Origin: Bryopsis sp. KO-2023
Taxonomy: Eukaryota; Chlorophyta; Ulvophyceae; Bryopsidales; Bryopsidaceae
Length of the DNA: 64,000 nt
Reading direction: 5' to 3'
Assembly: GCA_030272585.1 (NCBI GenBank)
Contig: BSYQ01000010.1
Coordinates: 4,588,001-4,652,000, forward strand
The translations under genes and the position numbers were made by a program. Numbering within the stretch: the first letter of the stretch is position 1; every line of letters begins with the position of its first letter. The notes beneath the pieces are model-generated. The model saw nothing but the letters and a program-made list of their open reading frames with translations, was not told the origin of the DNA and did no database searches. Below are positions 21,058 to 30,485 of the stretch, one piece after another.

Positions 21058-22041
21058 CTACCTCTTGCTCGACCTGGTCCTGGGTGGAAGGGGCACTGAC
21101 CGCTGCGCCGTGTGCCGCTTTGGCCTGGGTGTGTCGTCCGGCTCGTCCTGGGTTCCCGCTGCGTCCGATCTCGACTCCGTCGTTGGCTTCGCCCTTTTCC
21201 TCGGCTCCAACCCGACCGCTCTCCTGTAAGCTCCTTCCCATTCCTGAAGATCCGTCTTGAGCTTTCCTGACCAAGCGCGATTCGCTTTCTTGGCGCACAC
21301 GGGACACGAGGGGAATCTGGCTGCCGGGGTCGCTGGGTCTGGAACTCTCTCCACTTCTCCTTGGGCTGGGGACTTGTTCGTCAGGATCACCTCCACGCTA
21401 GGCAGCACCCCCTGGCTATACCATTCCATCGCTCGCTGCGCCAGCTTCATCCCGGTGTAGTGGGTCTGGCAAGTGAAATGCGCTGGGCAGAGGGGGTGGT
21501 CGCCACTGCGAAGGGGCCGTCGGGTTCCACATCCCATACACTGCGGATGGAGGGTAGTCGACTCTGGAGCTGGCAGCGGCTTGGGTTGTCCTGGCTCGGT
21601 TTTGATATCCTCAGCGCGCAACGGGATGGGGTCGTCATCCGAGGATGGTGTGTCTTTTTCCTGGTCGTCTTCGGTAGGTTCGCTGTCACTGATCGACGAA
21701 GGCGTTGAAAGGTTCGGAAGGTCCGCCGCTTTGGGTCGTCCCTCCAAGACGTCCATAATCCGTTGGTGGGATTTCTGTAACTCGTCGATTTTTCTCCCCA
21801 TCGCGCGAACTTCTTCCACCATCTCCTCCGACACGCCTGCCCGTTCCGCTTTCACACGAGTCAACTCCTGTTCGAGTTTTTCCACTTTCTCCTCCGCCAT
21901 CTGCACACGATGGTCGCGCAACTCAATTTCCTTTTGGGCCTGAGCAAGCCAGTTTGGAAGTCCAACACCCGACATCTTTTCCGTTTCCTTTCTGAGTATA
22001 AACTGGTAGTCTGTAGGCTCTGTGCTCTGTTTGCTGTTCAC
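21058..22041 (-). CDS. Element 2 third ORF: coiled coil plus RING-like Cys/His protein
   Basis: This 327-residue frame lies between pol and the 3' LTR in the same sense as both. A second Met at about residue 23 (MSGVGLPNWL) could be the start. Residues about 30-110 form a charged coiled coil, and an acidic Ser/Asp/Glu/Pro linker follows. Then comes C-x2-C, C-x2-H-x2-C-x2-H, C-x2-C (CMGC, CPAHFTCQTH, CPVC), the same order and core spacing as in element 1. The tail is basic and ends TRSSKR. There is no membrane segment. It is half the length of the element 1 protein; outside the Cys/His cluster the match lies in layout and not in residues. Confidence 0.85.
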   Translation of the reverse strand: MNSKQSTEPTDYQFILRKETEKMSGVGLPNWLAQAQKEIELRDHRVQMAEEKVEKLEQELTRVKAERAGVSEEMVEEVRAMGRKIDELQKSHQRIMDVLEGRPKAADLPNLSTPSSISDSEPTEDDQEKDTPSSDDDPIPLRAEDIKTEPGQPKPLPAPESTTLHPQCMGCGTRRPLRSGDHPLCPAHFTCQTHYTGMKLAQRAMEWYSQGVLPSVEVILTNKSPAQGEVERVPDPATPAARFPSCPVCAKKANRAWSGKLKTDLQEWEGAYRRAVGLEPRKRAKPTTESRSDAAGTQDEPDDTPRPKRHTAQRSVPLPPRTRSSKR

Positions 22042-22294
22042 TCCTGGGCTCTGTGTGCTGTAACTTTGCTGTTCCCTGTTGCTGCTTATGTTGCTGTTAC
22101 CCTCAGGCCTGACTGGAGATCTCAGGCCGCATCAGCAGGCAGACATCCTCAGACGATGCAGTCATGGCTGGAAGTCACCTCCGTCACCTCAGCTTCTCAT
22201 TGTACTGCGTTACGTTGTCCCATACCAACCAGTACGTGAGTGCTGCGTAACATCAACCTTCTCTCCGACTTCCCCTTCGCCATGTCTGGGTACA
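22042..22294. other. Element 2 spacer between pol and third ORF
   Basis: A short non-coding gap of about 250 bp. No motif was recognised. Confidence 0.4.
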
Positions 22295-25200
22295 TCACTT
22301 CCGAGAGTCTTTCTTACTGCGGGCGTCCTTAATTTCAAATTCCGCCAGCATATCCGCACAATGCGTCAGATTCTCCAGTGGTTCCCATGTGGCCTCATGA
22401 GCCGGGTAACCTTTCCATAACACCAAGTATCGCTTTCGTCCTGCAGTCCCTTTGGTCCTGAGAATTGCCTCGACCTCAAATTCTTCTTGTCCTGACAACT
22501 CATCCACCAAAGCTGGTCCTGGAGGATCCTCCCTTACGAACTCATCAGATCGGTGATACTCCTTCAACTTTGATACGTGAAATACCGAATGCAATCTCCA
22601 CGACTCAGGCAATCCGATCTTGTAGGCCACTGGTGATATTATAGCCTGAATGCGGAAAGGCCCAATGAATCGACGCCTGACCTTAGACGGTATATGTTTG
22701 GTCACCGCCAAAGGTAAATGTGCGCTCCTGAGGCACACTTCCTGGCCGATCTGAAACTCCACGTGCCGCCTCTTCTTGTTGGCTACTTGGCACATGCGTT
22801 CCTGAGCGGTCGCATAGTGTTTCTTGGCGTCCTCCAGGTCGTCATTCATTCGTGAGACCATTGCGTCCGCGGCCTCAACAGTCGTGTTCACACGGTCCAT
22901 GTTCAGGCCCCTTGGGTTCTGTCCGAACATGAGGTAGTAAGGCGAGTACTTTGTCGTGGCGTTTATGGAATTGTTGGCTGCAAACTCGGCCGTGCTCAAA
23001 TAGCTGCTCCATCGCTCCGGCCTAGCCTCAATGTAAGGCCGAAGGAAGTTCTCCAATGTCCGGATGGTAACCTCGCTCTGCCCATCCGATTGAGGATGAT
23101 GGGCTGTTGACATCCTGAGGTCCGTCCCGAGAAGCCTGAATAGCTCCTTGTAGAACTTGCTGGTGAACCGAGGGTCCCTGTCTGAAACGATGACTGAGGG
23201 AATCCCTGAGGTCGGAAACACCTTCTCCAAAAACAGCTCGGCGTACTCCTTCGCCGAAATCTCCTTTGTACATGGCACGAATTTGCACATTTTCGTGAGC
23301 CTGTCCACCCAGACAGATACGGCCGTAAACCCGTTGGATTTCGGTAAATCTGTAACGAGGTCGGTCGTAATCTGCTCCCACTTAGAAGTCGGAATGGGAA
23401 GCGGATTCAGCAATCCTTTTTGCTTCGCATTCTCCGTCTTCATAACTTGGCATGTGGGACAAGTGCGGACATAGTGGTCGACAGCTCGCCTCCAGCCGCG
23501 CCACCAGTATCGACGACTCACAATTTCGGCCGTCCTGGCCACTCCAGGATGTCCTGACATAGGCACATCGTGGTGATCGTGTAGAACCACCTGGCGTTTA
23601 TTTGCGGGCACCACAACCTTGGGTGCCTGGTCCTGATTCGTAGAGTCCTTGTAGTAGAGTAGGCCATCTTGGTTCAACGAATAGCCTGGAATAGTTTCTC
23701 CTTTCTCCAGCTTCGACAAGATGGGTCTGAGGGTAGCATCCGCTCTGAGGCCCACTTTCCATTCTTCTGCCTCCCCGGGCGAGATTTTGGCCTCCAAAAC
23801 TGCAGTTGCATGGCTCCGTCGGGAAAGTGCATCAGCAACCACATTGCTGCGTCCTGGGATGTAGACGATCTTCGGCTTGATGGACTGGAAATATCCGGCC
23901 TTCAACCATCGTGTCTGCGTCCTGGACAATACGCGCTGCTGCAGGAAATGGGTTGCAGGCTGGTGGTCCGTAAGGACAGTGACTCCAGCATGGGCGCCCT
24001 CCAAATAGTGTCTCCATTGTGCTAAGGCATAGGAGATACCCAGCAGCTCACGCTCATAGGCTGAGTAGTTCCGTTCGGCCGAATTGAGCGAGCGACTGAG
24101 GAAAGCCACAGGCTGCAGTCCATCCGAGCCGTCCTGCATCAGTGTTGCTCCCAGCGCGATGTTCGAAGCGTCCGTAACCACAGTGTAAGGTTTCTCCGGG
24201 TCTGGAATCAGAAGTACTGGGGCTGTAGTGAGCTTGGTCTTGAGTTCCTCAAATGCGGCTTGCTGGGCCTGACCCCACTGCCAGGCCACATCCTTCTTCA
24301 CCAACATTTGAATGGGGGCAGCAATCCTGGAATACTCCCGTATAAACCGTCGGTAGTACGAGACCATTCCCAGGAAGCTCCGCACTTCAGCCACGTTCTT
24401 CAAAGGCTCCCAGTCCCTGACCGCCGAAACCTTGCTCCGATGTGGTGAGATTCCATCCGCCGTGATCCAGTGTCCCACAAAATCCAGCTCGGATACCGCA
24501 AATGAACATTTTGAGGCCTTAGCATAAAGGTTATGCTTGGCCAGCCTATCCAGGACCAGCTTGAGGTGCTCCTCGTGCTCCTCCATCGTCTTCGAGTACA
24601 CGACCAGATCGTCCAGAAATACCACCATAAAGCGATCGTGGAAATCCCTGAACAGATCGTTGATCATCGCCATGAACTGTGGTGGCGCATTGGTCAGCCC
24701 GAATGGGACGACCTTGTACTCATAATGACCGTAGCGGGTCCTGAAGGCTGTCTTGGCCTGGTCCTCCTCCCGAATGGGCATTTGCCAGTATCCCGACCTG
24801 AGATCCAAGCGGCTGAAAACCCGTGCTCCCTGAAGCCTGTCGATGAGTTCCTCCGGTAGTGGTAGCGGATAACGATTCTTGATCGTCTTCTGATTGAGCC
24901 AACGATAGTCAATGCAGAATCGCAGGCCACCGTCCTTCTTGGCCGCAAACAAAATCGGTGCTCCCCAAGGGCTTCTTGAGGGGCGTATGATCTCCCGATC
25001 CAACATGTACTCCGTTTGCTTGCGGACCTCAGCCAGCTCCGCTGGCGACAGCTTGTACATTGGCCTGAATATTGGCTTCGTCCCCGGCTCCAGATTGATC
25101 TCGAATTCGTGTCCATTCCGAATTGGTGGTGTTCCTTTTGGCAAGTCAGCCGCGAACACCCGGCGATAATTCTCCAACAGTCGTGTGATCCCAGCCGAGA

Positions 25201-26050
25201 GTTCCGGCCTGACCACTTTCTCCACTTCGTCCTTAGCATGTGCGTCTTCCTCGTCCTCAATTTCGTTTACGACGACCATAACAGCCTCGTGGGTGCGGTT
25301 ACGCACTCCGCGAAATACGTCCGAAGCAGACGTCATATCAGTGTTTTGAATCCCCAAAATATCCCCAGAACGACCTTCTCTCGATAAGTTTAAAGGTAAC
25401 AAAATGTCCGTCCGGCCCTTCCGGACTTGAATCGTTCTGTTCTGAAAATCCATAACCGGGTTCTCTTGAACTAACCACGGTAAGCCTAAAATCATCTGAT
25501 ATGCCATGCCTGGAAAAACGTCAAAACCACTGGAAAACTTGGCTTGACCACAACTAAACTGAAGTTTTGTCACTCGACCTAAGGTCTTTTGGGTCGATCC
25601 GTCAGCCATCACCAATCTTTTCGGTTGCCCAACCGTACTCAACGAAAATTGCTTCATAACATCTGCTGAAATATAGTTGTCCCAACTCCCACTGTCAACA
25701 TAAGCTATCAAAAGTTCTCCCCCAATTTTTACTTCAAGCTCAAACCCTGTAAATTTCGAATCAGTGTGCCTAGGCCCAGTCCGGCCTAAAAAATCAAAAG
25801 AAAAATTACTCCTTTCCTTGTTTTGAACTGTTCCCCCACCCAACCTGGGTGTTTCGCCTTCCCTTGGCGAATTCGATGAAAAAGATTCCCCATCACCATC
25901 CCCTGGTGATCCCAACTGTCTTGGGGCTTCATCTTGTTGTCGACCGACCCTCGGTCGACTGGCTTTATCCTGGGGCGTGATATCAGGTCGCCCTTGCCGA
26001 TCCTGAGTTGGATTTACTCGCGGCTCAAAGCCATCAGCATCTTCCTGCAA
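22295..26050 (-). CDS. pol: Element 2 pol: protease, RT, RNase H, integrase, chromodomain
   Basis: This 1,251-residue polyprotein has the same domain order as element 1. The protease active site is YVDSGSWDNYIS. RT shows RLDLRSGYWQ and FLDD. RNase H begins at TDASNIALGATL. The integrase has HDVPMSGHPG with CPTC, and the catalytic segments TTDLVTDLP, SDRDPRFTS and DGQSEVTIR. A GPF module (RRRFIGPFRIQ) and a C-terminal chromodomain (YLVLWKGYPAHEATWEP) follow. The first roughly 100 residues are a polar linker of low complexity. The frame looks whole. Confidence 0.95.
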   Translation of the reverse strand: MQEDADGFEPRVNPTQDRQGRPDITPQDKASRPRVGRQQDEAPRQLGSPGDGDGESFSSNSPREGETPRLGGGTVQNKERSNFSFDFLGRTGPRHTDSKFTGFELEVKIGGELLIAYVDSGSWDNYISADVMKQFSLSTVGQPKRLVMADGSTQKTLGRVTKLQFSCGQAKFSSGFDVFPGMAYQMILGLPWLVQENPVMDFQNRTIQVRKGRTDILLPLNLSREGRSGDILGIQNTDMTSASDVFRGVRNRTHEAVMVVVNEIEDEEDAHAKDEVEKVVRPELSAGITRLLENYRRVFAADLPKGTPPIRNGHEFEINLEPGTKPIFRPMYKLSPAELAEVRKQTEYMLDREIIRPSRSPWGAPILFAAKKDGGLRFCIDYRWLNQKTIKNRYPLPLPEELIDRLQGARVFSRLDLRSGYWQMPIREEDQAKTAFRTRYGHYEYKVVPFGLTNAPPQFMAMINDLFRDFHDRFMVVFLDDLVVYSKTMEEHEEHLKLVLDRLAKHNLYAKASKCSFAVSELDFVGHWITADGISPHRSKVSAVRDWEPLKNVAEVRSFLGMVSYYRRFIREYSRIAAPIQMLVKKDVAWQWGQAQQAAFEELKTKLTTAPVLLIPDPEKPYTVVTDASNIALGATLMQDGSDGLQPVAFLSRSLNSAERNYSAYERELLGISYALAQWRHYLEGAHAGVTVLTDHQPATHFLQQRVLSRTQTRWLKAGYFQSIKPKIVYIPGRSNVVADALSRRSHATAVLEAKISPGEAEEWKVGLRADATLRPILSKLEKGETIPGYSLNQDGLLYYKDSTNQDQAPKVVVPANKRQVVLHDHHDVPMSGHPGVARTAEIVSRRYWWRGWRRAVDHYVRTCPTCQVMKTENAKQKGLLNPLPIPTSKWEQITTDLVTDLPKSNGFTAVSVWVDRLTKMCKFVPCTKEISAKEYAELFLEKVFPTSGIPSVIVSDRDPRFTSKFYKELFRLLGTDLRMSTAHHPQSDGQSEVTIRTLENFLRPYIEARPERWSSYLSTAEFAANNSINATTKYSPYYLMFGQNPRGLNMDRVNTTVEAADAMVSRMNDDLEDAKKHYATAQERMCQVANKKRRHVEFQIGQEVCLRSAHLPLAVTKHIPSKVRRRFIGPFRIQAIISPVAYKIGLPESWRLHSVFHVSKLKEYHRSDEFVREDPPGPALVDELSGQEEFEVEAILRTKGTAGRKRYLVLWKGYPAHEATWEPLENLTHCADMLAEFEIKDARSKKDSRK

Positions 26051-26172
26051 GTCCGGACCATCCGAATCTTGCTCCTCTTGACCGTTCTTCGTTTCCTTCC
26101 TTTTCGTCCTTCCTCCCTCCTTTCCACCGCGTATATGTTTATCCGTAGCCCGCGGTGGCGTGCTGCGGACCT

Positions 26173-28227
26173 TTAGTTTCCCGCATTTCTTGTCTCAGCG
26201 TATTTCGGGCAGTTCTTCACGATATGCCCTCGCTTGTGACAAAGAAAACATTCCACGTTTGGGTTTGTCGTCGCATGTCCAGTTCCATTGGTCCTATTGC
26301 CAAAACGTCCTCCCCGACCACCTCCTCGGCCTCGTCCTCCTTTCCAGCCTCCTCGGCCTCGGCCACCTCCAATGGCCGCTGAACGACTTGGTTCCTCCTT
26401 GCCGCCAATAGCATTTGTGCGGCTCTTTTTGAACCATCGTCTCGGTCCTGGGCGCTGTCCTGACTGCGGATGCAGCTGCTTGACACCGTCCAGTCGTTCG
26501 GCCATGGAAATTGCCTCGTCCAGGTCGCCCTGAACGAATCCGGCCACGCTGGTCCTGATAGGGTCGCGTAGACCGGCGACGAATGCAGAAAACATTTCTG
26601 CCTCCGTCATGTCTGGTATCCTGAAACAGACGTCGTTGAAACGGCGCACGTAATCGGATACGGAGGTCTGTTGCCGGAGCGTTCTCAGCATGGTACGTGC
26701 TTTCTCCGCTGTGGTGGTCGGTTCGAATTTCTGCCTGGCCTCATCTGCCCAGGCTCTCCAGTCCGCGAATGGGGCGCGCGCTCCTTCTCCAATCCGCAGC
26801 TCCTGCAGATTGAGCCAACGGGATGCGGCGCCGGCCGTATTTGCCGTCATCACTTGCAACCAGTAGGCTTCCGCTACACCCTGGGCACGTAGCCAACGCG
26901 CCATTTGCATCACCCATTCCGTGAGGGAAAGTTCAGGCCCTCCGGAATAGGCTTTTGGGATCTGTAGCTTGAGCTGTCGGAGCACTCGTGCGCCATCATT
27001 CCCTGGAACTGGTACTCCTGGGGGTCCTCCTGGCCCACCAGGCCCTCCTGGTCCTCCGGGTCCTCCAGGTCCTCCAGGTGGTCCTCCAGGTGGTCCTCCA
27101 GGTGGTCCTCCAGGCCCTCCTGGTCCTCCCGGTCCATTGGGTGGTCCTCGTCCTGGTCCTCCACCGTCATCATCATCGCCTCCATCACCGCCTCCTCCTC
27201 CGGGGTTCCCACTCGATCGTAATGGTTGTCCTGGTGGGGCGGCATTCTGTCGGCCCGCTGGGTCTTGTTGCCCCACAGAGGCATAGGAACCCATTCCCGA
27301 GAAGGGATCTCGGTGCCCTCGTGATGCCCCTCGGCTCCCGCCAAAACCGATGCGCTGGTTCAGCGGTGGCCATGGGTTGCGGTGACTTCCGGAAATGGCG
27401 ATGGGTGGTGCGAGCAACGGTACAGGAACGTGAGGCTGCCCGTGGAGCTGGAATGGGGGAACCAAGGGTACTGGGGGTTGGCTCAACGGTGCAATGGGTG
27501 GCACTGAGGGCCCTTCGTCCTGGGCCTGGTTCGTGGCATCCGGTGCCGCGGTCGTGGTAGGGTTGGCAACTGTTTGTGTACCGACCATGCCCACTGCGGC
27601 GGCTGGAGGTGCCACGGGTATCTTCTCCGTGAAGCGTGCGATGAGATCTTCCACGCGGGGCTGGTCCATCTTCAACTCCTTGGCCACGCGTCCTAGGTTG
27701 GCGACCTCGGCACGATTGTCGGTGATCTCGAGCTTGAGGGCCTCGGCTCGTGCTCCAATATGTCGTACGTCGCGCTCTGTGCGTTGTGCTACGCGGTCCT
27801 GAGCGAGTTGGAGCCTGTGTTCCAGTTCGGCGTTTAACCGTGCAAACTCGGCTCTCTGACTCTCGAGCCTGGAGTCGAACTCGTGGGTCTGGGCCACTGT
27901 CGCGTTGCGCAAACGCTCTTCCGACTCGGCCCGTGCGTGTGCGAGCTCCATTCGCATTTGGTCCAGGGCGGCACGAAGCCCTTCCACTGTATTTGCGGCC
28001 CACTGGCCCGCGTCCTGCTCGAGTTGAGCCACTCGGATGTCGTTGGCCTCGGCGTGGAGCATCTCGTTGTGTACGTTCTCGTGGTGCACCACGTTGTTCT
28101 GGACATATATGTTTCCTCCTCCTTCGGGCGGGTCTCCTTCGGCAGTTCCCAGGCTCATGTGATCCGAATACTCTGGTGGTTCGCTCTCCGCGTCCTGGTA
28201 CGCGATCATTTGATGGTGCTGGTTCAT
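26173..28227 (-). CDS. gag: Element 2 gag with collagen-like linker and CCHC knuckle
   Basis: This 684-residue Gag has an N-terminal coiled coil (about 60-210) and a proline-rich middle. A collagen-like run of GPGGPGG and GPPGGPPG units covers about residues 355-410. The capsid-like segment follows (MARWLRAQGVAEAYWL through YVRRFNDVCFRIPDMTE). An RGGRGRGG-type basic tract then leads to one zinc knuckle, CFLCHKRGHIVKNC. The order is the same as in element 1 Gag, including a Gly/Pro-rich spacer before the capsid. Confidence 0.93.
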   Translation of the reverse strand: MNQHHQMIAYQDAESEPPEYSDHMSLGTAEGDPPEGGGNIYVQNNVVHHENVHNEMLHAEANDIRVAQLEQDAGQWAANTVEGLRAALDQMRMELAHARAESEERLRNATVAQTHEFDSRLESQRAEFARLNAELEHRLQLAQDRVAQRTERDVRHIGARAEALKLEITDNRAEVANLGRVAKELKMDQPRVEDLIARFTEKIPVAPPAAAVGMVGTQTVANPTTTAAPDATNQAQDEGPSVPPIAPLSQPPVPLVPPFQLHGQPHVPVPLLAPPIAISGSHRNPWPPLNQRIGFGGSRGASRGHRDPFSGMGSYASVGQQDPAGRQNAAPPGQPLRSSGNPGGGGGDGGDDDDGGGPGRGPPNGPGGPGGPGGPPGGPPGGPPGGPGGPGGPGGPGGPGGPPGVPVPGNDGARVLRQLKLQIPKAYSGGPELSLTEWVMQMARWLRAQGVAEAYWLQVMTANTAGAASRWLNLQELRIGEGARAPFADWRAWADEARQKFEPTTTAEKARTMLRTLRQQTSVSDYVRRFNDVCFRIPDMTEAEMFSAFVAGLRDPIRTSVAGFVQGDLDEAISMAERLDGVKQLHPQSGQRPGPRRWFKKSRTNAIGGKEEPSRSAAIGGGRGRGGWKGGRGRGGGRGGRFGNRTNGTGHATTNPNVECFLCHKRGHIVKNCPKYAETRNAGN

Positions 28228-28577
28228 GCTGAGGATCCCACACTCTCGGTCTCGGAAACGTCTGAGGGTGGTGGTGGCGGTGGGTCCTCCCTTGGCACTT
28301 GGGGCGGTAAACCGTCTGGTCCTGGCGGTCCGTCCGATCGATGTGAAACGTAGGGCGGCTCTCCGTAGTAGAACGACAAGAGGTCAATGCAGGCCGTCCT
28401 GAGAAACTCCGACTTGGCGTTTGGGATGTAGTGCCAGCGCTGATGAAGTCCTGGTCTGCCAGTTTCGTCTTCGGCCTCACGGTCCTCTTGAGAGAGTGTC
28501 TGGCCCTGGTGGGACATGCGCGGTCTGAAATCTTGCGGTCCGGCAAGGAAATACGGAAAGGAATAGTAACGAAGTCG

Positions 28578-28589
28578 GCTCCGAAACCA
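28578..28589 (-). promoter_or_regulatory. Element 2 primer-binding site
   Basis: TGGTTTCGGAGC on the element strand, two bases from the LTR edge, identical to element 1. Confidence 0.85.
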
Positions 28590-28591
28590 GT

Positions 28592-29048
28592 TGATATAAA
28601 GATGCTTTACTACAGTTCAGGAAGAGGGAGACTAAGTCTTTCTTCGAGTCCAAGTTGTTTTACAAGAAGGTCTGGTCCGAATAAGTATTCAGTCCAACCT
28701 GACAGCCTGTAACCTGAGGCTGTGTACAATCCCAGTTGTATGGTCCAGAGCGTCTCAACCTCTCTGGCCATACGACACTTGTCCGACTATAATGCATGAG
28801 GCACTCAGCGGTACGCGGTCTGGACAGATGGCACCATCTGTTCCAGGACGCGGAACTCTGAGTGGTACTGCGAATCTAAGCCGTGGATTTGATAGGACCC
28901 GCGGCCATGTCAATGGCCAGGACTTGTCCGTCCTGAGTCTGAGTCATCAGAGAGTCAGTCGCATCGATGCGATTCTACAGAACCGCACCGAGTGCTCCTG
29001 GGTCTGACTGGGGACCTGTTCGGCCTGAGCTGAACCAGGTTCATATCA
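28592..29048 (-). repeat. Element 2 5' LTR
   Basis: This 457-bp copy is identical by eye to 20,055-20,511 and is followed by the GTTAG duplication at 29,049-29,053. Confidence 0.95.
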
Positions 29049-29097
29049 GTTAGAGTGGAGTCGAGGGAGGGGTACAGGAGGTGTAGAATGGGGCAGT

Positions 29098-29165
29098 AGT
29101 TAGTGGGATTTGAACCAGGGACATCCGCGGCTGGAGTCCTAGGCACTACGTCAGGGCCGCGGATT
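29098..29165 (-). other. tRNA-like segment in solo LTR, right
   Basis: The minus strand contains a B-box-like CTGGTTCAAATCCCAC and an upstream TGACGTAGTGCCTAGGAC. T-stem pairing is poor, so it is not a gene. It is the second antisense tRNA-like segment of the split solo LTR. Confidence 0.4.
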
Positions 29166-29280
29166 AGGCTTGCTTGGGGTTTAAGGAGTCGGCGGCGGTT
29201 GTCTTGTTGTTGGTGTTCGTGTAAGGTTTCGTTTTGTTTCGTGTGTCGAAGTGTTTTCCCCTTGTGACTGTTACACTTCC

Positions 29281-30485
29281 TCGGTGAGTTTCGCGCAGTA
29301 GTCTGGGCCTGCAAGCGCACCAAACGCTATCGAGGCGACGTGGAGATGACCATCCGCACGGATAACTTGGCTCTGTGTGAGAAGCTAAAGGTCGGCGGGC
29401 TGGGTGCGACGGACGTCAGGGAGATGCGATTGTGGGGATGGATGATGGCTAATGAGAGCAATTTCGCGACAGAATTTGTGCCAGGATCGGAGAATGTCGG
29501 GGCAGACCTTTTATCGCGACCAGTACGTGCGAATGTGCTGCATAAGGAGAACCTTCTGTCGGAGGAAGAGTGGAGTTTAATTCATGAAGGGCATCCCTCA
29601 GTGAGGGGTACAATGATGCGAGCAAATGCTTACGGATTGCACGTCAGAAAGAGTGAGATTGAAAGTCGTGTAGCCAAGTGCAGATCCTGCCAAGCTTTCG
29701 CCCCCATGCATTCAAGGTCGCCACTGAAATCGGTTTTGGATGCAGCGTTTCCTGGCGAGTTCGTATCAGTCGATTTTATTGGAGCTCTACCAAAATCAGG
29801 GAGCTTTCAATTTGTTTTTGTTATAAGTGACAGTTTGAGCAGGCTGATGCAAGCTACAGCAGTGACTGCTGCTACATCTGCCCATGCTATCAGGGAGCTG
29901 AAGTTGTGGATTTCTCAACATGGGAGTTTTCGAGGTATTATGTGTGACAATGCGACAGCATTCACTAGTCGCACTTTTCGCGAATGGACTCGCTCCCTAG
30001 ATGTCAAGCTGATATATGCACCCGCATACCATCACTGGTGCAATGGTGCTGTGGAACGAGCAAACCGAAAGCTAATCGAGAGGATGAGGCGTTTATTAAT
30101 AGAAGAAGGACACTGGAGGTGGCCTACAGTGGTGAAGCGAGCTCAGTCAGCATGCAACTCGATGATATGCTCCGTCACCGGCTTTACGCCTCACGAGATA
30201 TGGTTTAAAACTCGTCGTGAGTGGGAGGCAGCCCGAGGTGAAATGGCCAACCGTCGTGAGCAGGCGAATAGAAAAATGAAGGGACAGCCGAGCCTGTGGA
30301 AAGTGGGAGACCAAGTGTGGGTATTCGACATCGTGACGAACCCCTGTCTGCGAGGGAAATTTCAGCCGCTCTGGGAAGGGCCTGGAGTAATAGCTGAGGA
30401 GATCTCACAGAGTTTGTGGGGAGTCAATATGCCAAATGGTACGAGAGTAGTGATACATTCTGATTTCATGAAAAAGTATTGGTAG
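29281..30485 (+). pseudogene. pol: Retroelement pol remnant: end of RNase H and integrase
   Basis: An RNase H tail ends at SENVGADLLSRP. An HHCC-type zinc-binding segment follows (IHEGHPSVRG, then CRSC), and then an integrase core with D (VDFIG), D (CDNATAF) and E (NGAVERANRKL). The tail from DQVWVFDIV to about 30,485 matches the integrase C-terminal region, without a chromodomain. It is the right flank of the pol copy whose left flank lies at 18,870-19,319. It is broken by nested insertions and clearly not of the chromovirus type of elements 1 and 2. Confidence 0.75.

Larger units (their letters stand above)
20055..29048 (-). mobile_element. Element 2: complete chromovirus (Ty3/Gypsy with chromodomain)
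   Basis: This LTR retrotransposon is flanked by 457-bp LTRs that look identical and by the 5-bp duplication GTTAG (20,050-20,054 and 29,049-29,053). The element order is 5' LTR (28,592-29,048), primer-binding site, gag (28,227-26,173), pol (26,050-22,295), third ORF (22,041-21,058), polypurine tract and 3' LTR (20,055-20,511). It looks whole and very young. Its sequence is well separated from element 1, so it is a distinct chromovirus family with the same gene plan. Confidence 0.95.
19320..29275. mobile_element. Solo LTR (about 483 bp) split by two later insertions
   Basis: It starts TGTAGCAGTTC at 19,320 and ends GACTGTTACA at 29,275. The 5-bp duplication CTTCC lies at 19,315-19,319 and 29,276-29,280. 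Subtracting the MITE and element 2 with their duplications leaves about 483 bp. It carries antisense tRNA-like T-arm segments near 19,835-19,850 and 29,105-29,120, the same layout as the LTR at 18,508-18,869. Its LTR start (TGTAGCAGTTCT against TGTGACAGTTCT) is also similar, so the two may be related families. Confidence 0.8.
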
